Source of the DNA: Candidatus Aegiribacteria sp. | GTDB taxonomy: Bacteria > Fermentibacterota > Fermentibacteria > Fermentibacterales > JCC-6 | Direction: 5' to 3' | Length of the DNA stretch: 64,000 nt | Assembly: GCA_013138965.1 (NCBI GenBank) | Contig: WTBT01000003.1 | Span: forward strand, 1-64,000 | Shown: positions 42,011 to 51,088 of the stretch, piece by piece | How positions within the stretch are numbered: the first letter of the stretch is position 1 | How the letters are laid out: the number at the start of each line of letters is the position of its first letter | Notes under the pieces: model-generated | The model's database searches: none | Told to the model about the DNA's origin: nothing | What the model saw: the letters and a program-made list of their open reading frames with translations, nothing else | Program-made: the position numbers and the translations under genes

Positions 42011-42543
42011 GTAATGTGCTTTCGCCGATAGAAGTATTTTGACAGTACGCTTCCCACCGCGATAGCTACCGTTCCCGTCATCATAAGAAACAGGGCAAGT
42101 CTCAGAGCGGCTGGGAGAGGGTCTCCGGTTTTACCACTTCCGGCAAAGAACACATCCAGGTCAAGAACTATCGAGACGGGACGGTAATTACCTCTATTGC
42201 TGACAATAAGGGCATAGCTGCCCAGTCCCGGGACTTCAATTTCAAACGGGCCTGTAGATATAGACAGATACTCCAGCGTATCAACCGTACCGGTATTGCC
42301 TCTCCACCTCATATAATCATCAATGTGAAGAAGTATCAGTTCAATGGATGCCGTGTCGGGACTGATACTGATAATTCCCCGCAGGCTGGCGCTGTCCGAC
42401 AAATGCTCCGGGAGCGCGAATCTCACGGTTCTGTACCGGGCTACGGGTATGTCCATTGTTTCCCGCTTCAGCAGAGTAATACTTCCTGCATTCAGCAGAT
42501 GAACCATGAGAGCGATCGCAATCATAAAATTCTTCATTATCAT
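42007..42543 (-). CDS. hypothetical exported protein with C-terminal membrane anchor
   Basis: A 178-residue protein with signal peptide (MKNFMIAIALMVHLLNAG), a beta-sandwich-like middle (GPFEIEVPGLGSYALIVSNR) and one TM at about residues 144-168 (LRLALFLMMTGTVAIAVGSV) followed by a basic tail (YFYRRKH). This topology, a type I membrane protein with its domain outside the inner membrane, is clear; function is not. The start may be the first or the second of two close ATGs (42543 or 42537), and no good ribosome site is visible. Confidence 0.6.
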   Translation of the reverse strand: MIMKNFMIAIALMVHLLNAGSITLLKRETMDIPVARYRTVRFALPEHLSDSASLRGIISISPDTASIELILLHIDDYMRWRGNTGTVDTLEYLSISTGPFEIEVPGLGSYALIVSNRGNYRPVSIVLDLDVFFAGSGKTGDPLPAALRLALFLMMTGTVAIAVGSVLSKYFYRRKHIT

Positions 42544-42631
42544 TTAGTATAGTACCGACAGGCAAAAATGACATGTCCCGGAACCGGCTGAGGATGGATG
42601 CAAGGTTACCTGCAGAAAAGAAGGTGGAAAT

Positions 42632-43630
42632 CTGTCACTGAGAGCAAACTATTATCTCGCTATCTCCGGTCTGACGAAAATTCTAGGTTTCAGGGGTGCG
42701 GAACTCCTCGCGGGGATTCTCTCCTCGGTCAGATATCAAGGCAACAGGAAAATGAACAGTGTCTATCTGGGACACCTTTCAAGAGTCTTTCCCGACAGGA
42801 GTCCCGCCCGACTGAGATATCTGCTTAAAGGGTATTGGAGAGTACACCAGAGAGCTCTTCTCGGCCTTTTCTACTCGGGCCGGCTCAGCAGGGAAAATGT
42901 ACCAGGGATAGTGTCCTGGGAGAACAGGGATTTTCTGGACGAGGCTGTTAACGAGGGAAAGGGTGTTCTGCTGCTCGTACCTCACTTCGGCGACGAGCGG
43001 ACTCTTCATATTCTACTGGCGATTACAGGTTATACAATGCACGTGATATCATCAAGGTACGCCGATGCTCCGGAAATTCTGAGGAAGGCGAGGCTTTCAG
43101 TAAGCCGGAGATGGCACCATGTTGCCTTCCCCGATGAGCCTCTCCGCTGGGTATATGATGGCATAGAAAGGGGAGAAGTCATTCAGATATCCCCTACGGG
43201 CTGGGGAGGGCCCAAAGGACACTGGGTGGAGAGTTTCGGGGTACCGGTTCTCGCTTCCTCTACACCTGTCAGGCTGGCGAAATCAACGGGGTGCAGGCTG
43301 CTGATTGCCTACAACAGAGTCCTTCCCGGAATGAAGAATCATATGGCGTTTCACAGGTTCGACCCTGAGAACCTGGATGTCAATGGCACCGGACAGCTTT
43401 TTGCGAAGTTTGAAGCCATCGCGAAACAGTATCCCGAGCAGTACAACTGGATGAACCTTGTAATAAGGCACAGAGAAACAAATACCATTGCAAGGCTGGG
43501 AGGCATTCCCAGGGATGAGTCAGTCGTTGAAGCAGCCGCTGTTCATGCTGATTGGGATCCTGCAAATATCAAGGACTTTCAGACGATTTCCTCCACATCA
43601 GCCTTACCGGTTTCAACCCGGGAGGAATAG
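42632..43630 (+). CDS. LpxL/HtrB-type lipid A acyltransferase, non-canonical start
   Basis: A lysophospholipid acyltransferase-like enzyme that adds a fatty acid to lipid A or a similar lipid at the inner membrane. The internal ATG at 42752 gives a protein too short at the N-terminus: upstream codons in the same frame read S-L-R-A-N-Y-Y-L-A-I-S-G and AELLAGILSSVRYQGNRK, the expected family N-terminus. The only initiators there are CTG codons at 42632 and 42638 behind AAGGTGG; there is no ATG, GTG or TTG. A separate ATG frame (42594-42641, 15 codons) ends at this point, so a frameshift is an alternative. The catalytic region is VPHFGDERTLH, a variant of the HX4(D/E) motif; ISPTGWGGPKG is the second conserved block. 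It overlaps the convergent gene by 52 bp. Confidence 0.75.
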   Translation: MSLRANYYLAISGLTKILGFRGAELLAGILSSVRYQGNRKMNSVYLGHLSRVFPDRSPARLRYLLKGYWRVHQRALLGLFYSGRLSRENVPGIVSWENRDFLDEAVNEGKGVLLLVPHFGDERTLHILLAITGYTMHVISSRYADAPEILRKARLSVSRRWHHVAFPDEPLRWVYDGIERGEVIQISPTGWGGPKGHWVESFGVPVLASSTPVRLAKSTGCRLLIAYNRVLPGMKNHMAFHRFDPENLDVNGTGQLFAKFEAIAKQYPEQYNWMNLVIRHRETNTIARLGGIPRDESVVEAAAVHADWDPANIKDFQTISSTSALPVSTREE

Positions 43631-44343
43631 AGCCTTCCCAGAGCAATCCCCTGGATTATCAGGTAGATACCTACAAGCAGAGGAATAAGACCCGTTCCAG
43701 CTGCTATCAGCGGAAGGATTGATGAATCAGCGGCATTCTCAATGGCTTCGGCAGCCCTTATAAGGTGCTGTGTGGCTTCGCTGAAAGCTTCCTCGGTGGA
43801 GAAAAGGTCACCTGCCAGAGAATCAACTCCGTCGGCAACTTCTTCAAGGATCGGTTCCAGCGGCTCCAGCGTGACGGAAAGATGTTCCATCTGAGATATC
43901 ATCTCTCCCGACGAAAAGTAGGCATTGCTCAGGCTGGATATCGCTTCAGAGAAATAGTTCCTGCCTATCATCGAAGTTATGGCGGGTGGAAGGTTTTCAA
44001 GGCTTTCTCCCACGGTGAGAACCAGCTTCCTTATCTCCTCCGTTGTCTGACGGATGCTGTTCACCGTAATCCAGGTTTCATGAACAATTTCCTTCATGCT
44101 TCTTATTGAATTGCTTACTTCGCTGACAAGGGAGGATGATGTCCCGAAATCCTTCCCTATCAGCTCCACCGCCGCGTTGGCGTTGCGAAGACCTTCCGAT
44201 ATCGATACAAGGCTGCCCCTGACGGGGCCCCAGGCCGTTAACGCTACAATGATTATCCCACCCCCCGCAACAATGGCAATTACTCCAAGAATCCATGATA
44301 GCAAGATGGATATGCTATGAGATATCAGGTTCTTTCTTTTCAT
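43579..44343 (-). CDS. hypothetical membrane protein with coiled-coil domain
   Basis: A 254-residue protein with an N-terminal TM (ILLSWILGVIAIVAGGGIIIV), a helical, coiled-coil-like extracytoplasmic stretch (about 45-205, e.g. SSLVSEVSNSIRSMKEIVHE) and a C-terminal TM (LIAAGTGLIPLLVGIYLIIQ). The middle resembles helical linkers of chemoreceptor-like proteins but lacks the signalling tip. Function unknown. Its 3' end overlaps the acyltransferase on the other strand. Confidence 0.65.
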   Translation of the reverse strand: MKRKNLISHSISILLSWILGVIAIVAGGGIIIVALTAWGPVRGSLVSISEGLRNANAAVELIGKDFGTSSSLVSEVSNSIRSMKEIVHETWITVNSIRQTTEEIRKLVLTVGESLENLPPAITSMIGRNYFSEAISSLSNAYFSSGEMISQMEHLSVTLEPLEPILEEVADGVDSLAGDLFSTEEAFSEATQHLIRAAEAIENAADSSILPLIAAGTGLIPLLVGIYLIIQGIALGRLYSSRVETGKADVEEIV

Positions 44344-44434
44344 TTCATGTCCCCTGTCTTATTATGTTCTCTAAAAGTTTGAATTAAAGTATCAAACTGA
44401 AGGGAGAAAGACAAGACTGAATCCAACGGATCTG

Positions 44435-45253
44435 ATGGAGAGGGTTCAGGAAATTTTCAGAAAGGCTGATGATCAGATGATTGATGAGATTATTCAGGCG
44501 GCTCACGAAGCCGGTTCAATCCTTCTCGCCGCCGCTCGGAGCGGGGTATCCATATCAAGGAAGAGTAATCACGAACTGGTGACAACCGCTGATCTGCTCT
44601 CGGAGAAGTACCTGAAAACACGCCTTCTGGAAATCGAACCGAAAGCGGGTTTCCTGGGCGAGGAAAGCTGGGAAGGAGAGTTTCCTGAACCACCTTTCTG
44701 GATTGTCGACCCGCTGGACGGCACGAATAACTACGCTCACGGGTATCCTGTCTGGGCCGTGAGCATAGCGTACTGGAACGGTAGTAATGTGGAGCACGGC
44801 TGCGTGCATGATCCCGGCAGGAACGAAACCTTTTCCGCGTCAAGGGGATCGGGAGCATGGATGAACGGTCGACAGGTATTTTCTACGAGGGTGGAAATAA
44901 TGTCGGACTGCATTTTCGCCACCGGCTTCCCCTACCACAGGAAAATAGATGATCCCGGCATGGACATTGATGTTCTCAGATATTTCCTCGAAAGAGTACA
45001 GGGGATACGCAGGGGGGGCTCCGCGGCGCTTGATCTGGCATACGTGGCATGCGGGAGACTTGACGGATTCTGGGAGGAGCATCTGAAACCCTGGGACATG
45101 GCCGCCGGTTTTCTTCTTACAACGGAATCGGGAGGTAAAGTCTCCTCATACCAAGGAGAAAAATGGACCCCTTTTTCCGGAGGAGTGGCTGCTTCCGGAA
45201 AACCCATTCACCGCACGATGCTGCAGGGAATTATGAATAAAAAAAACAGGTGA
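44435..45253 (+). CDS. suhB: inositol monophosphatase family protein
   Basis: A Mg-dependent, Li-sensitive-type sugar phosphatase of 272 residues. The metal sites are GEESWEGEF, WIVDPLDGTNNYAHGYP and WDMAAGFLLTTESGG, all intact, and RRGGSAALDLAYVACGRLDG is the conserved C-terminal helix. The physiological substrate may be inositol-1-phosphate or another sugar phosphate; an NADP phosphatase or SuhB-like role in ribosome biogenesis is possible. Start is uncertain: ATG 44435 or ATG 44477, which has AGAAAGG upstream. Confidence 0.9.
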   Translation: MERVQEIFRKADDQMIDEIIQAAHEAGSILLAAARSGVSISRKSNHELVTTADLLSEKYLKTRLLEIEPKAGFLGEESWEGEFPEPPFWIVDPLDGTNNYAHGYPVWAVSIAYWNGSNVEHGCVHDPGRNETFSASRGSGAWMNGRQVFSTRVEIMSDCIFATGFPYHRKIDDPGMDIDVLRYFLERVQGIRRGGSAALDLAYVACGRLDGFWEEHLKPWDMAAGFLLTTESGGKVSSYQGEKWTPFSGGVAASGKPIHRTMLQGIMNKKNR

Positions 45254-45281
45254 CACAGAAGGCGAACTCCGTGTCACCTGT
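45246..45281 (-). terminator. strong terminator between suhB and the OMP gene
   Basis: Perfect 11-bp arms ACAGGTGACAC/GTGTCACCTGT and 14-base loop. On the minus strand a run of seven T residues follows, so it is a classic intrinsic terminator for the outer-membrane protein gene ending at 45305; its left arm overlaps the suhB stop. Confidence 0.85.
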
Positions 45282-45304
45282 CTATAAATTTATTCTGCCG
45301 GCTG

Positions 45305-46000
45305 TTAGAATCCCAGATTCACGCCGGCATAGAACATGCTGATCCCGTCCACCCCTTTGGAAGATATGGGTTTGGTGTACTTGTACTCTCCGAATACGCT
45401 GATTGGAATCATGGGAGGCTCGAAGGCAACCCCGACAACACCATGAATGCCGGGATGAACATGGTCGTAGGGGTCTATACTCAAGCTGCCGTTCGTTTCC
45501 TCATTGACAACCCGCATCAGAATATCGGCGTCGCTGAATAGTATGTGTGCCCCGCCGCCCGCGCCTATATAGGGTCTAAGGGGCAAAGCTCCGATAGGTA
45601 TTTTAATTTTCATGGTAGCTCCCAGATCGATATCATGGAAAGTAGCTGTGTAATTGTTAAGCAGCTGGGAGCTGATACTGTCCGGAGACCATCCCCATTC
45701 GTCTTCAAGGTACTGGTAAAGACCCGTTGTGTTCCCCTGGAAGCTCTGGCCGTATTCATCTTCGATATAGGAGACAAGGTACTGCTGCATCGTGATATCA
45801 CTCTCACTGGAGGCGTACGATCCGCTGATCTCAAGATCAACAAGGCCCATGAGAGGAAAAGTAAGCTGTCCCCCGAAAACGGCACCTGAGGCGTTCTGGC
45901 CGGTTCTGGGATCGCCTCCGTTATAGTAACCTATCCTTCCTCCGATCTTCATTCCGGCTGTGGCTATACCGCAAACCAGCATCAGTATAAGAATTTTCAT
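45305..46000 (-). CDS. outer-membrane beta-barrel protein
   Basis: A 231-residue protein with signal peptide (MKILILMLVCGIATAG) and a small-barrel (OmpA/OmpX-like) pattern: GGQLTFPLMGLVDLEISGSY, IGALPLRPYIGAGGGAHILF, PISVFGEYKYTKPI, ending YAGVNLGF with the terminal Phe recognised by the Bam machine. A middle loop (about 70-110) is extended. Single gene with a promoter upstream not resolved and a strong terminator after it. Confidence 0.8.
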   Translation of the reverse strand: MKILILMLVCGIATAGMKIGGRIGYYNGGDPRTGQNASGAVFGGQLTFPLMGLVDLEISGSYASSESDITMQQYLVSYIEDEYGQSFQGNTTGLYQYLEDEWGWSPDSISSQLLNNYTATFHDIDLGATMKIKIPIGALPLRPYIGAGGGAHILFSDADILMRVVNEETNGSLSIDPYDHVHPGIHGVVGVAFEPPMIPISVFGEYKYTKPISSKGVDGISMFYAGVNLGF

Positions 46001-46172
46001 TTAAAGCTCCTTTCGTTGTTACTTTGAATATACTGTATGATTGACAGTGGTGACTGCCGGTCAGAAATGGCGCCTTGACTCTTGCTAAGTATTAAAATTC
46101 TTTGTATTGCTTATTGTATCTATTCGTATTTGCATAAGTTCATTAGAAAAAATTAGAAGGAGGCTTTTAAGT

Positions 46173-48461
46173 ATGAAGAGAACTTTTCTAATCCTGCTCC
46201 TGGCTGTTACGTCTATTTTCGCCGCGGGACAGGGAGGCGTGGGAAGCTGGCAATCCTTCGGCGGCTCCGAGGGAGAAATTCCAGAGGTGACGGTACTTGA
46301 ATCCGACCGGAACCACATGGTACTGGAAATCTCCATCCCCGGCTTCTGGCTTTTCGACAGACCGGCGGAGGGAAGAATATGGAACTGCGTTGAACTGCCG
46401 GGGTGCCACCCACAGGGAAGAGTCGGTCTGCCTGATCTGCCATCCGTAATCGAGATGTTCGCCCTTCCTTTCGGAACCGAGGCGGTTGTAACGATTGAAG
46501 ATGTTTCTTCAGCGGTTTACGGAAACATGGATATCCTTCCCAGACAGACCCCTGAGATCGACATGCCTCATGCGCCGTACCCCTTCGTCATAAACGATGA
46601 ATTCTACCAGGGAGGCGAAAGCTACCCCTTCGCGCGGGTAGAGGTTGATAACGAAGGTATATGGTCCGGGCTGAATGTCGCGAGGCTCGTGGTAAACCCG
46701 TTCAGTTACAACCCTGAAGCGGGAACCCTGGAAGCCGCGAGCAGTATTACCCTGAGGGTAGATTTTGAGGGCTCCGCTTCACGTATTGCCGATCCGGTCA
46801 ATCCCTCCATGGTTCCGGCGATGGAACAGAATGTAATCAACTGGAGTGTCTTTGAGCCTTATGCCGCCCCCCCCGGCGGCGCCAGGGACGCCGGTGTAGA
46901 GTACGTCTTTGTTTGTACCGCGGACAATGTAGACTGGGTTTCAGAACTCTTCAAGACCCATCATTACCTGGGACTTCACGTAAGGGTTGAAACCCTTGCT
47001 GCCCCCGCAACCACCGATGCCATAAAACTTGCCATAACGGATAATTACACTACCGGTGTAACCCGCTTCGCGTGCATAGTCGGCACACACAGCGAGCTTC
47101 CTTCCTATATCTGGTCGGGAAAATTGGGAGATTACTGGTACGCCTGCATCACCAGTGACAATCTTCCTGAGATAGCTGTCGGAAGGCTTACCGGTGACTC
47201 GGCGCAGATAGTCACGCAGGTTAACAAGATCATCAACGGCTACATGGACTTCGATTTCGGGAGCTCAAAAGCCTCCGGCATCATTCCAAGCGAGGCTGTG
47301 CTTGCTGCGTGGGACCGATCTGATTATAAAGCGTGCTGTGATCTGATAGCCGCTTATTCCTACAGCCTCTGTGATATGACCTTCACCAAGGTATACGACG
47401 GCACTACGGGTGGTACGAATACAGATGTTTCGAACGCCATTAACACCGGTATAGGCACAGTCACCTACAGAGGCCACGGGAACAATACCATCTGGTCATG
47501 GTCCGCTCCCGGCTACTGGAGCGCCACCAACATCAACGCTCTGACCAACACTTTCATGCCCCCCGTTTTCAACATCGCATGCAACTGCGGTAGATATTCG
47601 ACTGCCAGCACATGCCTTGCTGAAGCCTGGCAGTGGGCGACGAACGGAGCGAGCGGTAACGTTGCGGCCACGGATCCTTCCTATACTACCCCGAACCATG
47701 ATTACATCAAGCAGATCTATATAGCCCTTTTCGACACAGGTACTTTCCGCGTCGGTGAGGCGATAAACGCCGGAACTGCCTGGATAGTAAACAATCACGG
47801 CTCTTCCGGTCTTAGTAACGCAAGAATGTACATATGGTTCGGTGACCCGGCCATGGATGTATGGACCTTCGACACTGCGGACGAGCCGGGAGAACTTCTT
47901 ATCGCCGCTCCAGCGTCGGTACCTCCCGGACCCCAGGACATTACAGTAACTGTGACCGACAACGGTTCTCTTGTTGAGGGTGTTAACGTTACATTGACAG
48001 ACGGTGTTGACAACTACGACGCCATGTCATGCTACGAAGAGGGCACGACCAACTCTTCCGGCCAGGCCACCATCAACGTCACAGTTCCTGCTAGCGGCGT
48101 AATGCACGTTGGCGCATTCCTGCATGATTACAGATACGACATCAGCGCGATCACCATCAGCTCTGTCGGTATCGGCGAACAGGAGGGAGCCGCTTCTGTC
48201 CTCTCCCTTAACCTGCCTTACCCCAATCCGGTTACCGAAAACGCATCCCTTGGATTCAGCCTTCCTTTCAGCGGAAACGTTGAGATCACCGTTTACGATG
48301 TCTCCGGTCGAATGGTCGAGACCATACTTGACGGTTCGGTTGAATCGGGAAGCCACTGCGTACTGTGGGTTCCAGAGGATGAAATGACCAGTGGCGTCTA
48401 CTTCATCAGGCTCACAACTGATGGGGGAACTCTTACACGGCAGGTTATGGTTATCAGATAG
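46173..48461 (+). CDS. gingipain-like C25 cysteine peptidase with T9SS-type sorting domain (copy 1)
   Basis: A 762-residue secreted peptidase. Start ATG with GGAGG 9 bp upstream opens a signal peptide (MKRTFLILLLAVTSIFA, cleavage near AAG). An N-terminal propeptide-like region of about 225 residues (family N-terminal C25 domain) precedes the catalytic domain, with His435 in TYRGHGNN and Cys470 in FNIACNCG as catalytic dyad. IAVGRLTGDSAQIVTQVNKI is the typical structural helix. Residues about 575-665 form an Ig-like domain (SVPPGPQDITVTVTDNGS). The C-terminal 85 residues (YPNPVTENASLGFSL, VYDVSGRMVETIL, GVYFIRLTTD) are the sorting domain. Specificity (Arg or Lys) is not evident. Tandem with a close paralogue. 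Confidence 0.92.
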   Translation: MKRTFLILLLAVTSIFAAGQGGVGSWQSFGGSEGEIPEVTVLESDRNHMVLEISIPGFWLFDRPAEGRIWNCVELPGCHPQGRVGLPDLPSVIEMFALPFGTEAVVTIEDVSSAVYGNMDILPRQTPEIDMPHAPYPFVINDEFYQGGESYPFARVEVDNEGIWSGLNVARLVVNPFSYNPEAGTLEAASSITLRVDFEGSASRIADPVNPSMVPAMEQNVINWSVFEPYAAPPGGARDAGVEYVFVCTADNVDWVSELFKTHHYLGLHVRVETLAAPATTDAIKLAITDNYTTGVTRFACIVGTHSELPSYIWSGKLGDYWYACITSDNLPEIAVGRLTGDSAQIVTQVNKIINGYMDFDFGSSKASGIIPSEAVLAAWDRSDYKACCDLIAAYSYSLCDMTFTKVYDGTTGGTNTDVSNAINTGIGTVTYRGHGNNTIWSWSAPGYWSATNINALTNTFMPPVFNIACNCGRYSTASTCLAEAWQWATNGASGNVAATDPSYTTPNHDYIKQIYIALFDTGTFRVGEAINAGTAWIVNNHGSSGLSNARMYIWFGDPAMDVWTFDTADEPGELLIAAPASVPPGPQDITVTVTDNGSLVEGVNVTLTDGVDNYDAMSCYEEGTTNSSGQATINVTVPASGVMHVGAFLHDYRYDISAITISSVGIGEQEGAASVLSLNLPYPNPVTENASLGFSLPFSGNVEITVYDVSGRMVETILDGSVESGSHCVLWVPEDEMTSGVYFIRLTTDGGTLTRQVMVIR

Positions 48462-48488
48462 CACGCTGACCTGCATAACTGATACGGA

Positions 48489-48518
48489 AGGCGGGTTTTC
48501 GAACCCGCCTTTATCTTG
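48489..48518 (+). terminator. intrinsic terminator after C25 copy 1
   Basis: Stem AGGCGGGTT/AACCCGCCT with a TTCG tetraloop at 48489-48510, then TTTATCTT. It separates the two C25 genes, so copy 2 must have its own promoter. Confidence 0.85.
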
Positions 48519-48605
48519 ACCGGTATACCGGGGAACGGTTAGTGTTTCTGTTGTGTTAATGACATTGAAAGGTTCTTTTTCATTTTTTCAGGGAGATGAT
48601 TGACC

Positions 48606-50891
48606 ATGAAATTTCTTCTATCGGCTGTTCTTATTTTCGCGTCCGCCTTCGCGGCCGGACCCGTAAGCGTTGGAAGCTGGCAGTCCTTCGGCGGCGGCGA
48701 AGGCTCCGTCCCGCAGGTAACTGTCCTGGAATCGGACATTTATCATATGCTTGTTGAAGTGTCTATTCCCGGATTCCGGCTCTACGACTCCCCGGCCGGC
48801 GGCAGGATATGGGATCTGGCCGAGCTGCCCGGGTGTTATTCTCAGGGCGATGAGGGCCTTCCCGATCTTCCGTCCGTTCCCAGGCTTTTCGCCCTTCCCT
48901 GGGGAATGGAAGCTGTTGTGACTGTAGAGGATGTCAGCTTTACAGTCTACGAGAACATGGAGATACTTCCAAGACAGACTCCGGAGATCGACATGTATCA
49001 CCCCCCCTTCCCTTTCGTTATGAACGAAGAATTCTACGAAGGAACCGGCAGCTTCCCGCATGATTGGGCTTACATAGACAACGAAGGCGGGTGGTCCGGG
49101 CTTAACGCCGCAAGGCTGGTTGTGAATCCCCTGCGCTTCAATCCGAATACAGGTACCCTTAAAGTTGCGTCAAGCATAACCCTGAGAGTGGATTTCAACG
49201 GCTCTCCCGGAGCCCTTGCCCTTCCCGTGAATCCTTCGATGATTCCGGCGATGGAACAGAATATCATCAACTGGGATACTTTCAGGTACGCAGCCGTTCC
49301 TCTTGAAGGCTCCCGTGATGCCGGTGTGGAATATATATTTGTGTGCACGGAGGACAACGTTGACTGGGTTTCAGAACTCTTCGAGACTCACCATTACCTC
49401 GGGCTTCACGCCAGAGTGGAGACCCTCACGGCACCTGCCACTCCCGCCCAGATTTTGAACGCCATTTCCAGTAATTACATCTCCGGTGTAACACGTTTCG
49501 CTTGTATAGTGGGTACTCACGACGAATTGCCTTCTTACAACTATGGATCTTACGTAGGAGATTACTACTACGCGATGATGAACGCGGGAAACTACCCGGA
49601 TTTATCGGTAGGACGTCTTACGGGGGATTCAGCCCAGATCGTACACCAGGTAGAGAAGATTCTCAGCGGATACATGGACTACGATTTCGGGAATTCAAAA
49701 ACTCCGGGAATCATTCCCAGCGAAACCATCCTTGCGGCACATCAGGAAAATTATCCCAACAAGTATACGCTCTGCTGCAACCAGGTAGCCGCTTATAACT
49801 ACAGCCTCTGCGATATTACTTTCACAAAGGTTTACCCCCCTGAAGGCGGAACCGCCGCAATGGTTTCCGATAGCATAAACAACGGAACAGGCACTGTTTG
49901 CTACAGAGGTCATGGCAGCACGTATACATGGCAGTGGTCACCGGGCTGGTACGCAGGAAGAATCAACGCTCTGACCAACACTTTCATGCCCCCCGTTTTC
50001 AATATCGCGTGCCTGAACGGAAAGCACAATACATCCGGAAGGTGTCTCAGTGAAGCATGGCAGTGGGCAGCACACGGAGCCAGCGGCAACCTTGGGGCCA
50101 CCAATACATCCTATACCATAGCTAACAACTACTACGTGAAAAAGATCTATATGGCCCTCTACAGTACCGGTACTTTCCGGGTGTGTGAAGCGATCATGGA
50201 AGCCACGACTTATATCATCTCCACCCAGGGCGCTCCGGGCCTTACCAACGCCAAGATGTATATCTGGTTCGGTGACCCTGCGATGGATATCTGGACATTC
50301 GATTCCGCCGGACATCCCGGTGAGCTGAATATCTCGCATCCGGCGAACATACTTCCCGGAAACCAGGATGTTACAATAACAGTCACCGATGGAGGCAGCC
50401 CTGTTAGCGGAGTTAACGTCACACTGACCGATGGTGTCGATAACTACGGGGACGGAATGACCTTCTACGAAGAAGGAACAACCAACGCTTCGGGCGAAGT
50501 TACCATCAATATTACCGCTCCCTCCACTGGAACCGTCTTTATAGGCGCGCAGCTGCACAATTACAGGTACGACATCAGCTGGGTTGTCATAGGCACCGGA
50601 ATAGAGGGATCACCCGGAGCCGGTCCTGCTCTTTCTCTTGAAACCCCCCTGCCGAATCCTGTTGCGACGGGAGCTTCACTGGCATTCACCGTTCCGTCAG
50701 GCGGTAATGTCCGCCTTAACGTTTACGATGTTTCAGGCAGGATCGTTGAAACTGTTTTCAATGGTCATCTTGAAAAGGGGTCTCACTCCGTTGAATGGAG
50801 CCCTGAAAGCGGTATTGCCAGCGGTTTGTACTTTGTAAGACTTGATACTGAAGAGGGATCAGTCACAACACAGGCTATGGTTATCAGGTAG
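48606..50891 (+). CDS. gingipain-like C25 cysteine peptidase with T9SS-type sorting domain (copy 2)
   Basis: A 761-residue paralogue of the previous gene, colinear over its whole length. Signal peptide MKFLLSAVLIFASAFA; start ATG 10 bp after GGGAG, not the TTG two codons earlier. The catalytic dyad is His436 (CYRGHGST) and Cys469 (FNIACLNG), the latter closer to the gingipain ACVNG motif than in copy 1. An Ig-like domain and sorting domain (LPNPVATGASLAFTV, VYDVSGRIVETVF, GLYFVRLDTE) are present. The copies differ mostly in surface segments, suggesting different substrate preference after tandem duplication. A terminator hairpin follows. Confidence 0.92.
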   Translation: MKFLLSAVLIFASAFAAGPVSVGSWQSFGGGEGSVPQVTVLESDIYHMLVEVSIPGFRLYDSPAGGRIWDLAELPGCYSQGDEGLPDLPSVPRLFALPWGMEAVVTVEDVSFTVYENMEILPRQTPEIDMYHPPFPFVMNEEFYEGTGSFPHDWAYIDNEGGWSGLNAARLVVNPLRFNPNTGTLKVASSITLRVDFNGSPGALALPVNPSMIPAMEQNIINWDTFRYAAVPLEGSRDAGVEYIFVCTEDNVDWVSELFETHHYLGLHARVETLTAPATPAQILNAISSNYISGVTRFACIVGTHDELPSYNYGSYVGDYYYAMMNAGNYPDLSVGRLTGDSAQIVHQVEKILSGYMDYDFGNSKTPGIIPSETILAAHQENYPNKYTLCCNQVAAYNYSLCDITFTKVYPPEGGTAAMVSDSINNGTGTVCYRGHGSTYTWQWSPGWYAGRINALTNTFMPPVFNIACLNGKHNTSGRCLSEAWQWAAHGASGNLGATNTSYTIANNYYVKKIYMALYSTGTFRVCEAIMEATTYIISTQGAPGLTNAKMYIWFGDPAMDIWTFDSAGHPGELNISHPANILPGNQDVTITVTDGGSPVSGVNVTLTDGVDNYGDGMTFYEEGTTNASGEVTINITAPSTGTVFIGAQLHNYRYDISWVVIGTGIEGSPGAGPALSLETPLPNPVATGASLAFTVPSGGNVRLNVYDVSGRIVETVFNGHLEKGSHSVEWSPESGIASGLYFVRLDTEEGSVTTQAMVIR

Positions 50892-51002
50892 CCATCAGAT
50901 ACAATCCTGCGGGTTTTCCAGCCCCTTCGGAGGGGCGGTCGAGTACTTCCGCGAGCAAGAGTGTCAGCTGGCGGTTGACAGGAAGCCGGCGCAGGTCGTT
51001 GA

Positions 51003-51043
51003 CGTTCCCCGTAACGTTTTAAAGCGGAGCGGGGAACGCTTTT
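51003..51043 (+). terminator. terminator after C25 copy 2
   Basis: Perfect 9-bp arms CGTTCCCCG/CGGGGAACG followed by CTTTTCC. A second, smaller hairpin GCCCCTTCGGAGGGGC is at 50921-50936. Confidence 0.6.
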
Positions 51044-51088
51044 CCATTTACGACGCAGAGTGGTCTTTCAGTGAAGGAAGCTTGATTG

